A stretch of 64,000 bases of DNA from Brevundimonas bacteroides DSM 4726 (GTDB lineage: Bacteria; Pseudomonadota; Alphaproteobacteria; Caulobacterales; Caulobacteraceae), in contig NZ_JNIX01000013.1 in NCBI RefSeq assembly GCF_000701445.1, forward strand, positions 1 through 64,000, read 5' to 3'. Under the pieces are notes generated by a model. The model saw only the letters and a program-made list of their open reading frames with translations. It was not told the origin of the DNA and ran no database searches. Every line of letters starts with the position of its first letter. Position 1 is the first letter of the stretch. This document shows, piece by piece, positions 29,372 through 37,687 of this stretch. The position numbers and the translations under genes are program-made.

Positions 29372-30190
29372 TCACGCCGCGTCCAGGTCGCGGAACACCA
29401 GGCTCTGACTGCGCGCCGAGACGATCAGGGGGTGCAGGTCCTCGCCGATCTCGGGAGCCTGTTCCTTGAGCCGACGCCGCAGCGCGGAGATGCGCGCGTC
29501 GATGATATTCACGAAGTTGTCCGGCAGGAAGGTCCACTCGACCCAGCAGCGGTCCCACAACATGGTCTTGGTCACCGGCTGACCGCGCGCGGTCATCAGC
29601 TCCGAGACGATGGCGAACTCCAGCGGGGACAGATCGATCAGCCGTTCGCCCTCGGCCGTCTTGAGCTTCAGCGTGCGGGCGCCGGGCGACAGCCGGAACG
29701 GCCCGTTGGTCAGGTCGGTGGAAACCGGCTTGGCGCGACGGGCCACGCGGCGCAGCTGGGCGGCGATCCGGGCCAGCAGCTCCTCGTCGCCGATGGGCTT
29801 GGACAGATAGTCGTCGGCCCCGCCCAGCAAGCCCTCGACCTTCTGACGCTCGCCGGTAAGCGCCGTCAGCATCAGGGCGGGCGCGTCGGTGGAAGCCCCC
29901 GTCGCCGAGCGCAGCCGCTTCAGCATCTCCAGCCCGTCCAGCCCCGCCGTCAGCCGATCCAGAATGAGCACGTCGTAGGGTTGGGTGCGGGCGGCCTCCA
30001 GCGCGGCCTCGCCGGCGTCGAACCGGTCCACCGTCGAAAAGCCGGCGCTCAGCAGGCGCTCGGCCACATGTTCGGCCAGAGCGGGATCATCTTCCAGCAA
30101 CAGGGCGCGGCGTCCCGCGAAGACCTCCACCAGGGCCGCGAACGGGTCATCGACCGGCTGTTCTGCATCCTCGGTGACTATTTCGCTCAC
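29372..30190 (-). CDS. OmpR-family response regulator
   Basis: 272 residues from GTG at 30190, preceded by GGGGGA; the frame is open to 30289 but the extra residues resemble no receiver. A 25-residue acidic N-terminal extension precedes the receiver (ALLLEDDPALAEHVAERLL), with Asp78 in DVLILDRLTAGLDG, Thr in ALMLTALTGE and Lys in YLSKPIGDEE. The winged helix has LIDLSPLEFAIVSELMTARG and NIIDARISALRRRLKE. First gene of the regulator-kinase-protease operon; divergent from the M13 peptidase gene across 235 bases, in which I see no clear operator. Confidence 0.9.
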   Translation of the reverse strand: MSEIVTEDAEQPVDDPFAALVEVFAGRRALLLEDDPALAEHVAERLLSAGFSTVDRFDAGEAALEAARTQPYDVLILDRLTAGLDGLEMLKRLRSATGASTDAPALMLTALTGERQKVEGLLGGADDYLSKPIGDEELLARIAAQLRRVARRAKPVSTDLTNGPFRLSPGARTLKLKTAEGERLIDLSPLEFAIVSELMTARGQPVTKTMLWDRCWVEWTFLPDNFVNIIDARISALRRRLKEQAPEIGEDLHPLIVSARSQSLVFRDLDAA

Positions 30191-30425
30191 GATGTTTCCC
30201 CCGCCCCGCCGGGAGGATAGGCGTCCTCTCGGTCGATCGACAATCCCCGCGCATCGGCCGGATATGACACCGTAAGGCACATACGTCATCGCGCCGCTGA
30301 TCCTTCCTGACGCCGCTCCCGCAAAGATGAAGGATTTTTAAGGTTGCGGCCTGCCTTCGCGGCGTAGGGTCGAAAGGAAGCGCCCGGTCCGTGGCGCCGG
30401 ATGTCGAAACCTCCAGGAAACTCCC

Positions 30426-32555
30426 ATGAAGTCGCTTCTGCTCGGCGCCGCCATCGGCGCGATGCTGCTGCCCTCCGTCGCCCTCGCGCGCGGCCCGGAA
30501 CATGACCACGCCTGCGTCGACGAGGCCTGCACGGTCTGGTCGATCTTCCCGGCCGCCCAGACCGCCGAGGGCGCGACCGGTTGGCAGGGCATCGAGGCGC
30601 CTCGCTACGGGACCTGGGGCTTCGACACGGCGGGCATGGATACGTCGGTGCTGCCCGGCGACAACTTCCAGCGCTATGCCAACGGCGCGGCGCTCGACCG
30701 ACTGGTGATCCCTTCGGATCGCTCCAGCTACGGCTCCTTCGCCCTGCTGCGCGAACTGTCGGACAACCGCATGAAGGCCATGATCGACGGCCTGCTGGCC
30801 CGCACCGATCTGACGCCCGGTTCGGACGAGGCGAAGATCGCCGACGCCTATCGCAGCTACATGGACGAGGCCCGCATCGAGGCGCTCGACGCCCAGCCGC
30901 TCCAGCCGTATCTGGCCCGCATCCGCGCCGTCGACAGCCAAGAGGCCATGTCGGCCTATATGGGCTCGACCATCGGCGGGCTCGGCGCCTCCTTCTTCGC
31001 CACCGGCATCACCACCGACCAGAAGTCGCCGAACCGCTATGTGGTCTCGGCCGGCCAGGCGGGTCTGGGCCTGCCCAACCGCGACTATTACCTGTCACCG
31101 CTCTATGCGGAGAAGAAGGTCCTCTATCAGGCCTATGTCGCCCGCATGCTGGAGATGATCGGCTGGGACGATCCGGCCGGCAACGCCGAGCGCATCGTGG
31201 CGCTGGAGACCGCGATCGCCCAGGCCCACTGGACCCCGATCGAGAGCCGCAATCGCGACCGCACCTACAACGAATACACCATCCAGCAGCTCGTCGCCTA
31301 CGCACCGGGCTTCGACTGGACCGGCTATTTCGGCGCGGCGCGGCTAGGCGAGATTCCCCGCCTGATCGTGCGCCAGAACACGGCGATGCCCCTTATTGCC
31401 GCGATCTATGCGGACACCCCGGTCGAGACGCTGCGCGCGTGGCAGGCCTTCCACACCACCGACCAGGCCGCGCCGCGGCTGTCGCGCCGCTTCTCGGACG
31501 CGCAATGGGCGTTCCGCTCGCGCGACCTGCAGGGCCAGCCTGAGCAACGGGCGCGAGACAAGCGGGCCATCTCCTTTGCCGAGGGTGCCTTGGGCGAGGC
31601 GGTGGGTCGCGCCTATGTCGCCGAATACTTCCCCCCCGAGTGGAAGGCGCAGATGGAGGAACTGGTCGCCAACCTGCGTCGCGCCCTGTCGCAGCGGATC
31701 GAGACCTATGACTGGATGAGCGCCGAGACCAAGGCGGCCGCTCAGGAGAAGCTGGCCAAGTTCACGGTCAAGATCGGCTATCCCGATGAGTGGCGCGATT
31801 ACAGCGCGCTGGAGATCCGTCCGGACGACCTGTTCGGCAACGCCGAGCGGGCCGGTCGCTTCCGCTGGGAGTACCAGCTGAACCGTCTGAACGATCCGGT
31901 CGACAAGGCCGAGTGGGGTATGACGCCCCAGACAGTGAACGCCTATTACAACTCCACCAACAACGAGATCGTCTTCCCGGCCGCGATCCTGCAGCCGCCC
32001 TTCTTCGACCCCAACGCCGACCCGGCGGTCAACTATGGCGGCATCGGCGGCGTCATCGGCCACGAGATCGGCCACGGCTTTGACGACCAGGGCTCCAAGT
32101 CCGACGGAGACGGCGTGCTGCGCAGCTGGTGGACGCCCGAGGATCGGGCGAACTTCGAGGCCCTGACGGCGCGACTGGGTGCTCAGTACGACCAGTACGA
32201 GGTCCTGCCCGGCTATAACGTCCAGGGCGGGCTGACGATGGGCGAGAACATCGGCGACGCCGCCGGCGTGGCGGTGGGACTGGAAGCCTACCACCTGTCG
32301 CTGAACGGCCAGCCCGCGCCGGTGATCGACGGTTTCACCGGCGACCAGCGGGTGTTCCTGGGCTGGGCCCAGGTCTGGCAGACCAAGGGCCGCGACGACT
32401 TCCTGAGGAACCAGGTCGCGACCGACAGCCACAGCCCAGCCGAGTTCCGCGTGATCGGCCCTATGCGCAACATCGACGCCTGGTACGACGCCTTCAACGT
32501 CCAGCCCGGCCAGCGTTACTACCTGGCGCCCGACGAGCGCGTCCGCATCTGGTGA
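30426..32555 (+). CDS. M13-family zinc metallopeptidase (neprilysin-like)
   Basis: 709 residues with a signal peptide ending ALARG. Zinc site: GGVIGHEIGHGFDDQGSKSD gives His546 and His550 of HExxH, and TMGENIGDAAGVAVG gives the third ligand Glu607. NAYYNSTNNEIVFPAAILQP is the substrate-binding NAYY motif of the family and the C-terminus ends VRIW, a pattern common in M13 enzymes. Probably a periplasmic oligopeptidase. It is divergent from the envelope two-component operon, so both may belong to one protein-quality regulon; this is inference. A strong terminator follows. Confidence 0.95.
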   Translation: MKSLLLGAAIGAMLLPSVALARGPEHDHACVDEACTVWSIFPAAQTAEGATGWQGIEAPRYGTWGFDTAGMDTSVLPGDNFQRYANGAALDRLVIPSDRSSYGSFALLRELSDNRMKAMIDGLLARTDLTPGSDEAKIADAYRSYMDEARIEALDAQPLQPYLARIRAVDSQEAMSAYMGSTIGGLGASFFATGITTDQKSPNRYVVSAGQAGLGLPNRDYYLSPLYAEKKVLYQAYVARMLEMIGWDDPAGNAERIVALETAIAQAHWTPIESRNRDRTYNEYTIQQLVAYAPGFDWTGYFGAARLGEIPRLIVRQNTAMPLIAAIYADTPVETLRAWQAFHTTDQAAPRLSRRFSDAQWAFRSRDLQGQPEQRARDKRAISFAEGALGEAVGRAYVAEYFPPEWKAQMEELVANLRRALSQRIETYDWMSAETKAAAQEKLAKFTVKIGYPDEWRDYSALEIRPDDLFGNAERAGRFRWEYQLNRLNDPVDKAEWGMTPQTVNAYYNSTNNEIVFPAAILQPPFFDPNADPAVNYGGIGGVIGHEIGHGFDDQGSKSDGDGVLRSWWTPEDRANFEALTARLGAQYDQYEVLPGYNVQGGLTMGENIGDAAGVAVGLEAYHLSLNGQPAPVIDGFTGDQRVFLGWAQVWQTKGRDDFLRNQVATDSHSPAEFRVIGPMRNIDAWYDAFNVQPGQRYYLAPDERVRIW

Positions 32556-32563
32556 CGTAAAGA

Positions 32564-32600
32564 GGGCCGGAGCGGCGATCCGCTCCGGCCCTTTTCATTT
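32564..32600 (+). terminator. Rho-independent terminator after the M13 peptidase
   Basis: A 12-bp perfect stem (GGGCCGGAGCGG, 32564-32575, with CCGCTCCGGCCC, 32580-32591) and a 4-base loop, followed by TTTTCATTT. Confidence 0.92.
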
Positions 32601-32618
32601 CAGAAATCCCCCTTGAGG

Positions 32619-33182
32619 TCAGGCGGCGTTGGCCGCCTTGCCGCCTGCCCTCTCGGCCTCGCGGTAGGCGATAACACCACGGGCGATCAGCTCGGCGGCT
32701 TCGCCCGCGTCGCCCCAGCGCTTGACCCGGACCGACTTGTTCTTCTCCAGGTCCTTATAGCGGGTGAAGAAGTGCTCGATCTGCTCGACCATGATGGTCG
32801 GCAGCTGCCGGTAGCTGGCGATGTCCGTGTAGTAGGGATGAAGCGCATCCACCGGCACGGCAAGGATCTTGTCGTCGCCCCCAGCCTCGTCTTCCATCAT
32901 CAGCACGCCGATGGGGCGCGAACGGATGACGCAGCCCGGCACCACCGGCGTCGGGTTCAGCACGATCACGTCGCAGGGGTCGCCGTCGTCGGCCAGGGTG
33001 TGGGGCACGAAGCCGTAGTTGCCCGGATAGTACATCGCCGTGTGCAGGAACCTGTCGACGAACAGGGCCCCCGACGCCTTGTCCATCTCATACTTCACCG
33101 GCAGACCCCCTTGCGGGATTTCGATGACGACGTTCAGGTCCCAGGGCGGATTGGGACCGACGGGGATGGCGTCGAGGTTCAT
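32619..33182 (-). CDS. ppa: Inorganic pyrophosphatase
   Basis: 187 residues from ATG at 33182, the standard length of family I enzymes. Hydrolyses pyrophosphate to phosphate. Motifs: VVIEIPQGGLPVKYEMDK, MYYPGNYGFVPHTLADDGDPCDVIV (containing the metal-binding DGDPxD) and DDKILAVPVDALHPYY. The longer open frame to 33278 lacks family resemblance. Divergent from the DUF599 gene. Confidence 0.96.
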   Translation of the reverse strand: MNLDAIPVGPNPPWDLNVVIEIPQGGLPVKYEMDKASGALFVDRFLHTAMYYPGNYGFVPHTLADDGDPCDVIVLNPTPVVPGCVIRSRPIGVLMMEDEAGGDDKILAVPVDALHPYYTDIASYRQLPTIMVEQIEHFFTRYKDLEKNKSVRVKRWGDAGEAAELIARGVIAYREAERAGGKAANAA

Positions 33183-33294
33183 GGCGATTGCCCTGGATGA
33201 TTGTGCGACTGCGAAGCGAGGCCGGGCGTGATAAGCCTCCAAGCGCCTCGCGGCAAGCGCGGGCGGTGACGCAGTCACGGAGGCGCGCTTCGAA

Positions 33295-33996
33295 ATGACG
33301 GTACTGGATTGGTTGGGCCTGTCCCTCTTTTTTCTATGCTGGCTGGCCTATGAGCCGCTGCTGAGGCTGCTGGCCAAGCGCAGCGGCTCCTTGAACGACG
33401 ACATGCTGACCGTCCGCCACGCCTGGATGACGGCCATGACCCGACGCGAGGTCCGGCTACTGGACAGCCAGTTGCTGGGACATTCGATCAACTCAGGCTC
33501 CTTCTTCGCCTCGTCCAACCTGCTGCTGATCGCGGGCGTGGCCAGCGTGCTGTTCGGCGGAGACCAGGCGCTGCAGGGCTTTTCCGCGGTCGGTGCCGAG
33601 GATGTGCCCCTGCCACTGCTCGAGGCCAAGCTGGGCCTCGTACTGCTGTGTCTGGCGCGGGGGCTGCTCGATTTCATCTGGTCGATCCGCCAGATGAACT
33701 ATGCGCTCGCCATGATCGGGGCCGCGCCCGAGATCACGACCGAGGCCGACCGCGACGCCTTCGGCCAGGCGACGGCGGACGTGCTCAATCCAGCGCTGGG
33801 AGCCTTCAGCCAAGGCGTTCGCGGTTACTACTTCGCGCTCGCGGCGGCCGCATGGCTGTTCGGGCCGCTCTGGCTGTGCGCGGGTGTGGTGTCGGCCTTC
33901 ACCTTGCTGGTGTGGCGCCAGTCCGGGTCGCCGGCGGCGCGCGCCATTCGCATGGCGCGGCGGTTGATCGAGGTGGATCGACAACGCAGCAAGTGA
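33295..33996 (+). CDS. DUF599 membrane protein
   Basis: 233 residues with about four hydrophobic helices (5-22, 70-90, 108-128 and 175-205). LAYEPLLRLLAKRSGSLN, AWMTAMTRREVRLLDSQL and SFFASSNLLLIAGVAS match the DUF599 pattern, and FIWSIRQMNYALAMIGAAP is the central Trp/Tyr-rich signature. Function is unknown in the family. It is followed by 249 bases without a protein gene, which hold the small-RNA candidate described below. Confidence 0.85.
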   Translation: MTVLDWLGLSLFFLCWLAYEPLLRLLAKRSGSLNDDMLTVRHAWMTAMTRREVRLLDSQLLGHSINSGSFFASSNLLLIAGVASVLFGGDQALQGFSAVGAEDVPLPLLEAKLGLVLLCLARGLLDFIWSIRQMNYALAMIGAAPEITTEADRDAFGQATADVLNPALGAFSQGVRGYYFALAAAAWLFGPLWLCAGVVSAFTLLVWRQSGSPAARAIRMARRLIEVDRQRSK

Positions 33997-34123
33997 CTAT
34001 TGCATCGCAACAAACACTGCGGGCTCGCTGGGTGGAAGCGCTTTGCGCTGAAAGCGATTACATGCCCGCCTGAAAGCACGAACGACCTGTAACGTGGCGT
34101 GATCCCGCGACGATCAAAGCGCC

Positions 34124-34153
34124 TTGACGCATTGTGCGTTGCAACCTAACTTA
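34124..34153 (+). promoter_or_regulatory. Promoter of the small RNA candidate
   Basis: TTGACG at 34124-34129 and TAACTT at 34147-34152 with a 17-base spacer. TTGACGC also fits the -35 consensus reported for Caulobacter housekeeping promoters. Confidence 0.7.
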
Positions 34154-34158
34154 ACCGT

Positions 34159-34240
34159 CGACGCCTCCGGGCGTCTTGCCCTTCCTGGGCGTTTCCTCCC
34201 TATAGACTTTAATGCCGCGCCCTCGGGCGCGGCTTTTTTT
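34159..34240 (+). ncRNA. Candidate small regulatory RNA with CCU-rich loops
   Basis: About 82 nt between a well-formed promoter and a strong terminator, with no plausible reading frame. Three hairpins: GACGCC-TCCG-GGCGTC (34160-34175), GCCC-TTCCT-GGGC (34178-34190) and the terminator. The first two loops and the single-stranded TTTCCTCCC (34192-34200) are pyrimidine-rich and complementary to Shine-Dalgarno sequences, as in several trans-acting alphaproteobacterial sRNAs. Start point is inferred as 7 nt past the -10. The function and any protein partner such as Hfq are unproved. Confidence 0.65.
34214..34240 (+). terminator. Terminator of the small RNA candidate
   Basis: GCCGCGCC (34214-34221), loop CTCG, GGCGCGGC (34226-34233) and seven T residues. 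Confidence 0.9.
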
Positions 34241-34245
34241 CGGTC

Positions 34246-35130
34246 TCAGCGCGGCCAGGTCTCACGCGATAGGGCTGCGATCACTCGGGTCAGCAGACCC
34301 TGGAACCGATCATGGTCCGCTGACGGCTCCAGCGCCGCCTCGTCCAGATAGAGGGCGCGGTTGATCTCGACCTGCATCGCCTGGAACCCCTCATCCGGCC
34401 TACCCCAGCGCTGGGTGGCGTAGCCGCCGGCATAGGGGGTGTTGAGCGCGACCGTCAGCCCCTCGGCCTCGAAGAGACTCCGGATCCGCCGTGTAACCCC
34501 CGCCCGCGTTGCCGAGCCGTGTCGGTCGCCGAGAACGATGTCGACCCCGCGGGCTCCCCTCTTTCCGACACCCGCGCCCGTCGCCCGGGAGGGCATGGAG
34601 TGCCAGTCGATCAGAAGGGCGAGACCGTGCCGCGCCCGGCTTTCGATCATCAGTGCTTCCAGGGCGGCATGATAGGGCGCGTGGACATTCGACAGACGGG
34701 TCAGCGCCTCGTCTGCCGACAGCCGCCGACCATAGAGCTCGGCGCCATCGCCGGCCCGGCGCGGGATGACCCCGTACCCCGCTGCTACCTTGGCGGACGT
34801 GGCGCCCTCGACCTCGTCGATCAGGGCCGCGTCCAGCTCGTCCGGTGCCCGGTTCAGGTCGATGTAGGCTCGCGAGACCCGCGCTGCGAGCAGGGGTGCC
34901 CCGAAACGCGGACCTGCGGCGACGAGGTGGTCGACGCCGACGTCCTCCGCGCTGCGCAGCGTCATGGACGACAGGGCAGGGCTGTGGCCCATGTCCGCCG
35001 GGGTCCAGCCGCCGGAATGCGGTGAGGCGAACACCATCGGCCCGCGCACGCCGATCGCCGGATGCACCACGAACGGCGGCGGACGGTCGGCCGGATCGGG
35101 GACGGGAACCGCGGTCATGGCCCTCGCCAT
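34246..35130 (-). CDS. N-formylglutamate amidohydrolase family protein
   Basis: 294 residues from ATG at 35130; ATG at 35118, with GAGGG close by, is equally possible. VFASPHSGGWTPADM is the family's N-terminal His-containing motif, AYIDLNRAPDELD supplies acidic residues, GLALLIDWHSMPSRA the second His, and DIVLGDRHGSATRAG the third. NTPYAGGYATQRWGRP and AMQVEINRALYLDE are also diagnostic. Characterised HutG-type members hydrolyse N-formylglutamate from histidine degradation; no hut genes are near, so the true substrate is uncertain. Confidence 0.88.
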   Translation of the reverse strand: MARAMTAVPVPDPADRPPPFVVHPAIGVRGPMVFASPHSGGWTPADMGHSPALSSMTLRSAEDVGVDHLVAAGPRFGAPLLAARVSRAYIDLNRAPDELDAALIDEVEGATSAKVAAGYGVIPRRAGDGAELYGRRLSADEALTRLSNVHAPYHAALEALMIESRARHGLALLIDWHSMPSRATGAGVGKRGARGVDIVLGDRHGSATRAGVTRRIRSLFEAEGLTVALNTPYAGGYATQRWGRPDEGFQAMQVEINRALYLDEAALEPSADHDRFQGLLTRVIAALSRETWPR

Positions 35131-35243
35131 AGACTGTTTTTCCCCAACCGCCACGAGACCAGCTCCGATCTTCATGGCGAATTTCATCGCCGGTTTACCG
35201 TTCCCGGCCTAGCGTGGCCACAACGAGAGAGGAACGATCGGGC

Positions 35244-35603
35244 ATGGCGCGCATCCTGCTGGCGGAAGACGACGGCTCCCTGAGGGGCTTTCTGACCCGG
35301 GCGCTGGAGCGCGCCGGTCACGAGGTCGTCGATTGCGAGAACGGCGACGACGCTATCGACGCGCTCGAACACGGCCCCTACGACCTGCTGCTGACCGACA
35401 TCGTCATGCCCGGCGCCGACGGCATCGAGGTCGCCCGCGTCGCCGCCGCCCGCCAGCCGGGTCTGCGCATCATGTTCATCACCGGCTTCGCCGCCGTGGC
35501 CCTGTCTGCGGCCCAGGCCAGTCCCCAGGCCAAGGTCCTGTCCAAGCCTGTCCACCTGCGCGACCTCGTCAGCGAAGTCGAGAAGATGGTGGCTGCTGCC
35601 TGA
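35244..35603 (+). CDS. cpdR: CpdR-type single-domain response regulator
   Basis: 119 residues from ATG at 35244 (GAGAGGAAC upstream as a binding site). A receiver alone: AEDDGSLRGFLTRALERAGHEV, Asp52 in LLLTDIVMPGADG, IMFITGFAAVALSAAQ and VLSKPVHLRDLVSEVEKM. This matches Caulobacter CpdR, including FITGFAAVAL and the Ala-rich C-terminal end. CpdR is dephosphorylated in the CckA-ChpT pathway to load substrates onto the ClpXP protease during the cell cycle. Assignment rests on motif recall rather than an alignment. Confidence 0.88.
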   Translation: MARILLAEDDGSLRGFLTRALERAGHEVVDCENGDDAIDALEHGPYDLLLTDIVMPGADGIEVARVAAARQPGLRIMFITGFAAVALSAAQASPQAKVLSKPVHLRDLVSEVEKMVAAA

Positions 35604-35618
35604 CGCGGTCTTTTGCCG

Positions 35619-35658
35619 GCGCTACCGCTCGCCGCGCGGCGGCTCTCTGCCTGAGCGC
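35619..35658 (+). repeat. 40-bp palindromic repeat, copy A
   Basis: Begins GGCGCTACCGCTC, identical in the copy inside the capsule gene. The core folds as GCCGC-GCG-GCGGC. Lies 15 bases after cpdR. Confidence 0.75.
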
Positions 35659-35667
35659 ATCCTGGTC

Positions 35668-35707
35668 GCGCTAACGCTCGCCACTCGGTGGCTCGCTGCT
35701 TGAGCGC
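35668..35707 (+). repeat. 40-bp palindromic repeat, copy B
   Basis: Tandem to copy A at a 49-base interval and in the same orientation. Its core is GCCAC-TCG-GTGGC, so the stem is kept although its bases differ. With copy A it fills most of the 185-base gap between cpdR and tRNA-Val. Confidence 0.75.
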
Positions 35708-35788
35708 AGGATTGCCCCTTGCGAGGCGCGCGACCGCCGGGTTATAGACCGCGCCTTCCCGGACCGGCCCTGCCGGAACCGCCACGGC

Positions 35789-35865
<77 letters not shown>

Positions 35866-35930
35866 TTTCCTCGACATTGCAATGGGTTAGTTTGGCCCCG
35901 ACTGAGGCAAACCCATGCTGCGCTATCGGC

Positions 35931-35950
35931 GTTGCCAAGTGTTGCCAACG
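35931..35950 (+). repeat. Tandem decamer, GTTGCCAA type (left arm 1)
   Basis: GTTGCCAAGT followed at once by GTTGCCAACG, 66 bases inside the attL core. Counterpart of the copy at 47760. Confidence 0.8.
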
Positions 35951-36013
35951 TCCGGACGAGCAGGGCGAGCGTGCCGACTAGGGATGGAAGCCGTCGTGGC
36001 ACGCCCGGCGAGC

Positions 36014-36033
36014 GTTGCAACCGGTTGCAACCG
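36014..36033 (+). repeat. Tandem decamer, GTTGCAAC type (left arm 2)
   Basis: GTTGCAACCG repeated twice exactly. Counterpart of the copy at 47833. Confidence 0.85.
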
Positions 36034-36057
36034 ATTAATAGTGCGCGGCCCAGATAT

Positions 36058-36453
36058 GTGGTTACAGGGGTTGCCAGCTTCGTCCCACACCGCTGGCCTG
36101 CCTTGTCTTTTCTTCGTTCTACCCCCGCCGCCCATAGCGCCCGAGTTCGATCTCGGAGGATCGCTTGGCATGATGATGATGTCCTGACCCTCACCGAGGT
36201 CGCTCGCATCCTGCGATGTGAGGAGGACACGGTCAGACGCATCCCACGGCCGAAGCTGCCAGCCCGGAGAGGGCCTGGAAAATGGCTGCTCTACCTCCGC
36301 GAGGATGTGCTGGCTTACGTCAGGAACCTCCCCATCGCCGGGCTTGCATCAGATGTATCTCCGGAGCCCCGCAGGGCAACGATGAAGGCTCCAACCCGTC
36401 CGTTTGACCCCGCTGCATTGGCCAGTCAGATGCAGAGGTCCAGCCGTGGGTAG
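36058..36453 (+). CDS. Helix-turn-helix protein, possible excisionase
   Basis: About 131 residues if it starts at GTG 36058; the start is uncertain and the recognisable domain begins only at about 36180. That domain, VLTLTEVARILRCEEDTVRR, then GPGKWLLYLREDVLAYVRN, is the MerR/excisionase-like HTH_17 pattern (a helix-turn-helix followed by a β-wing with a basic GKW turn). A Pro/Arg/Ala-rich tail follows. Its stop lies 8 bases inside the integrase start, so the two are translated together. Role by context: recombination directionality factor or regulator of the island. Confidence 0.65.
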   Translation: MVTGVASFVPHRWPALSFLRSTPAAHSARVRSRRIAWHDDDVLTLTEVARILRCEEDTVRRIPRPKLPARRGPGKWLLYLREDVLAYVRNLPIAGLASDVSPEPRRATMKAPTRPFDPAALASQMQRSSRG

Positions 36454-37597
36454 GGCGTTCAAAGTTGGCAGCTTGACGATCAGGCCGCACACACGCGACG
36501 GCCATGCTACGGGCCGTTGGCAAGTGGATGTGCCAGCCAATCTGACCCTCCGTGGAAAACGCCTCCGGTTGATGTTCGGATCGGCTGAGGAGGCTGAGGC
36601 CCGCGCGCGCTCCCTGCTGTTAGAGGTGCGGCTGAATGGAGCCTGCGGGGACGCGCAAAGTGCAAACGACGCCGCGCCCTGCTTGTCGGACGTGGCGGAA
36701 CACTGGGCGCGCGATCAGCAGGTGAGAGTTGATGCTGGCAAGAAGCGCCAGAGCAGCCTTGTCACCAACCTCTACCAACTCGCACCCATCGTGAAAGCGT
36801 TTGGCCACCTTCCAATCGACCAGTTGAACCGGCGTCGTCAGGATGCCTACCAAGCCGCTCGGCGAAAGGAGGGGCGCGCGCCTGAGACCATCAATGCCGA
36901 ACTCGCAACGCTCGGCCAGGTGCAGGCATGGGCTGTCGAGCAAGGCCTCGTAAGCAAGGTCGTCTCGACGGACCGCCTGCCCGTCGATCCCAAGGACCCT
37001 CTCGTCCTAACGCCAGCCGAGGCGGTCGCCCTCTTGGAGAACATCCCAGACCGGATCAGGCCCTTCGTTCGCCTCCTGATGGAGACGGGTTGTCGTTTCG
37101 GGGAGGCCGCACATCTGAGGTGGGAGCAGGTCGATCTGGAGCGGGGAGAAGCCCGGATCGAGCGCCGGGCCGACTGGGGGCCAAAGAGCCGCTACAGCAT
37201 CCGCACGCTCCTACTCTCTCCGGCCCTTTGTGCTGACCTGGCCGAGCGGCAGGGAGCGCCTGATCAATACGTTTTCGAGAGCCGCAAGCGAGGCAGGCCT
37301 ATCGATGACATCCGAAAGTCGATGCGGGCGGCGACGCAGGCAGCCAACATCACGCGCCGAGGGAAGCTGGCCAATGTCAGACCCAAGGACCTCAGGGCAT
37401 GTTTTGCGACATGGCAGGCGAGTAGTGGCGTCCGGGAACGGATCGTCCAGAGCCTGCTGGGGCACGCGCCAGGGACGAAGGTGACGAAGCGTCACTATGA
37501 GCACACGACGCGGCCTGAAGAGGAGGCGGCGACTTCTGCACTTTGGCTCCAACTCGGATCCGCATCGGGATTGCCACTTGATGAAAGGCAGGTTTGA
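36446..37597 (+). CDS. Tyrosine recombinase/phage-type integrase
   Basis: 383 residues from GTG at 36446 (AGAGG upstream); an ATG at 36404 would overlap more of the HTH gene. An N-terminal arm-binding segment, then a SAM-like core-binding domain (CLSDVAEHWARDQQVRVDAG to about 185), then the catalytic domain: Arg in METGCRFGEAAHLRW, DLRACFATWQASSG for box II, LLGHAPGTKVTKRHYEH with His and the nucleophilic Tyr. In box II the usual HxxR reads KDLR, so Lys replaces the first His, a tolerated variant in some recombinases. It is expected to recombine at the tRNA-Val attachment site. Confidence 0.93.
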   Translation: MGRAFKVGSLTIRPHTRDGHATGRWQVDVPANLTLRGKRLRLMFGSAEEAEARARSLLLEVRLNGACGDAQSANDAAPCLSDVAEHWARDQQVRVDAGKKRQSSLVTNLYQLAPIVKAFGHLPIDQLNRRRQDAYQAARRKEGRAPETINAELATLGQVQAWAVEQGLVSKVVSTDRLPVDPKDPLVLTPAEAVALLENIPDRIRPFVRLLMETGCRFGEAAHLRWEQVDLERGEARIERRADWGPKSRYSIRTLLLSPALCADLAERQGAPDQYVFESRKRGRPIDDIRKSMRAATQAANITRRGKLANVRPKDLRACFATWQASSGVRERIVQSLLGHAPGTKVTKRHYEHTTRPEEEAATSALWLQLGSASGLPLDERQV

Positions 37598-37687
37598 CGG
37601 AAGCTGCGCCACGTTTTTTGGCGGCCCGATGTTGCTTTGGGCGGAAAAATGCCGCCCTTGCTGGTCCGACCGGATTGAGGACCACCG

